Position numbers and translations under genes: made by a program. From Burkholderiales bacterium (GTDB lineage: Bacteria; Pseudomonadota; Gammaproteobacteria; Burkholderiales; Ga0077523): DNA of 64,000 bases. Position 1 is the stretch's first letter; every line of letters starts with the position of its first letter. The stretch is taken from NCBI GenBank assembly GCA_022843925.1, contig JALHMS010000009.1, forward strand, positions 115,705-179,704, written 5' to 3'. The notes beneath the pieces are model-generated. The model made no database searches. It saw nothing but the letters and a program-made list of their open reading frames with translations, and was not told the DNA's origin. Below are positions 63,401 to 64,000 of the stretch, in pieces.

Positions 63401-63633
63401 CTGCCATCGCGTGGTATCGACGCGGACTCGACGCCGACGAGCTCGCGGAAGCGTTCCATCAAGGGCTGATGCGCTGCCACCTCGCCGCCGGCCGATACGC
63501 CGAAGGCATGGCGGTGTATCGGCGTCTGCGCCAGACGTTGTCGGTGCTGCTGGGGATCGGGCCATCGGAGCAGAGTCAGGCACTGGCGCGGGCTCTCCAG
63601 AGTGAAGGGGCGAGGCGCGAAGCCACGGGTTGA
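60448..63633 (+). CDS. Large STAND ATPase transcription regulator with C-terminal winged helix and BTAD (SARP/MalT-like)
   Basis: 1061 aa. Walker A GPPGAGKTT (about 43-51) and Walker B VVVLDNYQEV belong to a MalT/LuxR-type STAND ATPase (about 30-320). A long helical, TPR-like region follows (about 340-800). The C-terminus is not LuxR-type: it has an OmpR-like winged helix (822-915; VKVRTLGSFQVDVDG, DALWPGEEGDAARKSLDVTIARLRKLLG split) and a BTAD domain (925-1055), as in SARP/AfsR activators. Target genes are unknown; the divergent atuA pair and its own promoter are the natural candidates. Another ATG lies 5 bp upstream in a different frame. Confidence 0.85.
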   Translation: MPAQRLLAKLTRPRLHGAVPRERLFACLDEARGQRPTICVVGPPGAGKTTLVASWLDERGARGVWYQVDPGDADLATFFHYLGQAAVPYARKGQPPLPALTPEYRQDIAGFSRRFFRELFSRLPEDAVVVLDNYQEVGADQPFHALIAQAVDEVPPGMVLVAVSRRDPPDTYARLIANEHVALVDWDQLKLTLDEATAIAAARADLDAPEIERLHATCGGWAAGLTLLIEGRRRNSATSAELPEGRDAIFDYFAAQIFARVPAATQRFLVATALLPQVPVSVARELTDNADAEAILDDLYRRHLFTHRRGGREPVYWYHALFRAFLTARAQAVLGSTQTRELQSRAARLLEASGSYDDAFELFREASDWQSVTRLVERRAATLLSQGRGQTLREWIQQIPPDMLESHPWLRYWLGMSLIPVDQPGSRRHLEHAFDLFSANANPTAQALCAAGIIDAHFFEWTDFRRLRVWVDALDGLIDRAQLADSPQWEQRLNASMILGILYAAPESPRLASCVQRVTEMLDEDLDDNSKMAAAMMLLSCCNLTGETARAASVAARGQALISNRDVTPLSRMWWHLRHGYFLMILGTYDEATAELERAESIADTHGFHRLSSNTALMGAYLTLTRAVMGDHAGARRAHERIAAIQDDIRPMSRWHAVESRMICELAAGNFEAAARVGDLCIQYSEAAGMTYIVLVSRSHHAIALAGSGQRQALSAQLASIRDLARGTCFRQFDYGASLIEAWDELKHGDRVRGLALLADALQSPRFGEEPFAHILRGTSIFRELMSEACEAGIAVERVTTLIGRFRLAAPVLASDRWPWPVKVRTLGSFQVDVDGAPLQFVGKTPKKPLALLKALMCLGTHSVPAATLIDALWPGEEGDAARKSLDVTIARLRKLLGRSDAVLVSDESVGLNRALCWVDATSFAEAPDAGPAREATLAKYTGTFLPGDLDVAWTLKRREQLRSRFVRLVEAAAIAAEGESDWAAAIAWYRRGLDADELAEAFHQGLMRCHLAAGRYAEGMAVYRRLRQTLSVLLGIGPSEQSQALARALQSEGARREATG

Positions 63634-63691
63634 AGGCGATGGACGTCGCGTGCCGTCGGCGCGTGACGGAACGTGGACAAGAACCACGCAC

Positions 63692-64000
63692 TGTAGGGGC
63701 GGCCCATGGCCGCCTCTCGGGCCTGACGGCCCGCGGCGGCTTGGCCGCAGGGCGTACCAACAAGGGGGGGACCCCTTGTACATCCCCCGTCGATGCGCCG
63801 CCGGCCGTTGAAAATGGGCGCGCTGTTGTAGGAGAGCGGCCCATGGCCGCCTCTCGGGCCTGATGGCCCGCGGCGGCTTGGCCGCAGGGCGTACCAACAA
63901 GGGGGGGACCCCTTGTATATCCCCCGTCGATGCGCCGCCGGCCGTTGAAAATGGGCGCGCTGTTGTAGGAGAGCGGCCCATGGCCGCCTCTCGGGCCTGA
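63692..64000. repeat. 137-bp tandem repeat, two full copies and a third cut by the window end
   Basis: The block containing GGCCCATGGCC recurs at 63701, 63838 and 63975. The first two copies differ at only a few bases (for example CTGACGG against CTGATGG, GTACATC against GTATATC), and the first lacks two bases near its start. Each unit holds several hairpins: GCGGCC-CAT-GGCCGC, CGGGCC-TGAY-GGCCCG and CAAGGGG-GGGA-CCCCTTG-type. It starts 58 bp after the regulator gene. No coding function is apparent. Confidence 0.92.

Noticed and set aside
63692..64000. CRISPR array
   Set aside because: The whole 137-bp unit is conserved, with no alternation of short repeats and unique spacers, and no cas genes are in the window.

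Overview
The window reads as about 64 kb of a GC-rich betaproteobacterial chromosome, probably Rhodocyclales or Nitrosomonadales-like. The grounds are gene order rather than any marker gene: hrcA/nadK/recN/fur, then bamE-dapB-carAB-greA, then rlmE-ftsH-folP-glmM, then pstSCAB, then tpiA-secG-tRNA-Leu-nuoA to nuoN, all with a Gram-negative outer-membrane gene set. TTG and GTG starts are frequent. No phage, integrase, transposase or CRISPR array is visible.

Layout. (1) 1-8136 is the 3' part of a giant secreted protein with tandem beta-helix modules, a chain of cadherin/Ig-like domains, a cohesin-like domain and a dockerin. (2) 8182-25069 is a housekeeping block: heat-shock repressor, NAD kinase, RecN, Fur, BamE, lysine and carbamoyl-phosphate synthesis, GreA, YhbY, RlmE, FtsH, DHPS and GlmM. 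(3) 25218-29102 is a phosphate-uptake operon with a textbook Pho box and a terminator after pstS. (4) 29211-46041 holds tpiA, secG, tRNA-Leu(GAG), all fourteen complex I genes and a NUDIX hydrolase. (5) 46131-54292 is mixed: a MerR-HTH/PAS/GGDEF/EAL protein, a PQQ sugar dehydrogenase, htpG behind a sigma-32 promoter, a Tat-exported SoxYZ fusion and a transporter. (6) 54357-58522 is a cobalamin-riboswitch locus with a double PEP-CTERM protein and a TonB-dependent receptor. (7) 58536-63633 is a two-gene AtuA-type pair divergent from a large STAND/SARP-like regulator. (8) The last 310 bp is a 137-bp tandem repeat that runs out of the window.

The most unusual items are these. The riboswitch locus looks like a B12-capture system built from exosortase-sorted surface proteins, in which one reading frame carries two complete PEP-CTERM proteins end to end. 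The nuoC-nuoD junction has been expanded by a tandem repeat that copies the start of nuoD twice, keeping a ribosome-coupled ORF. The carAB mRNA has a highly structured leader. The SARP-like regulator has 11-bp-spaced direct repeats in front of its own promoter. The dockerin protein also carries its own cohesin-like domain.
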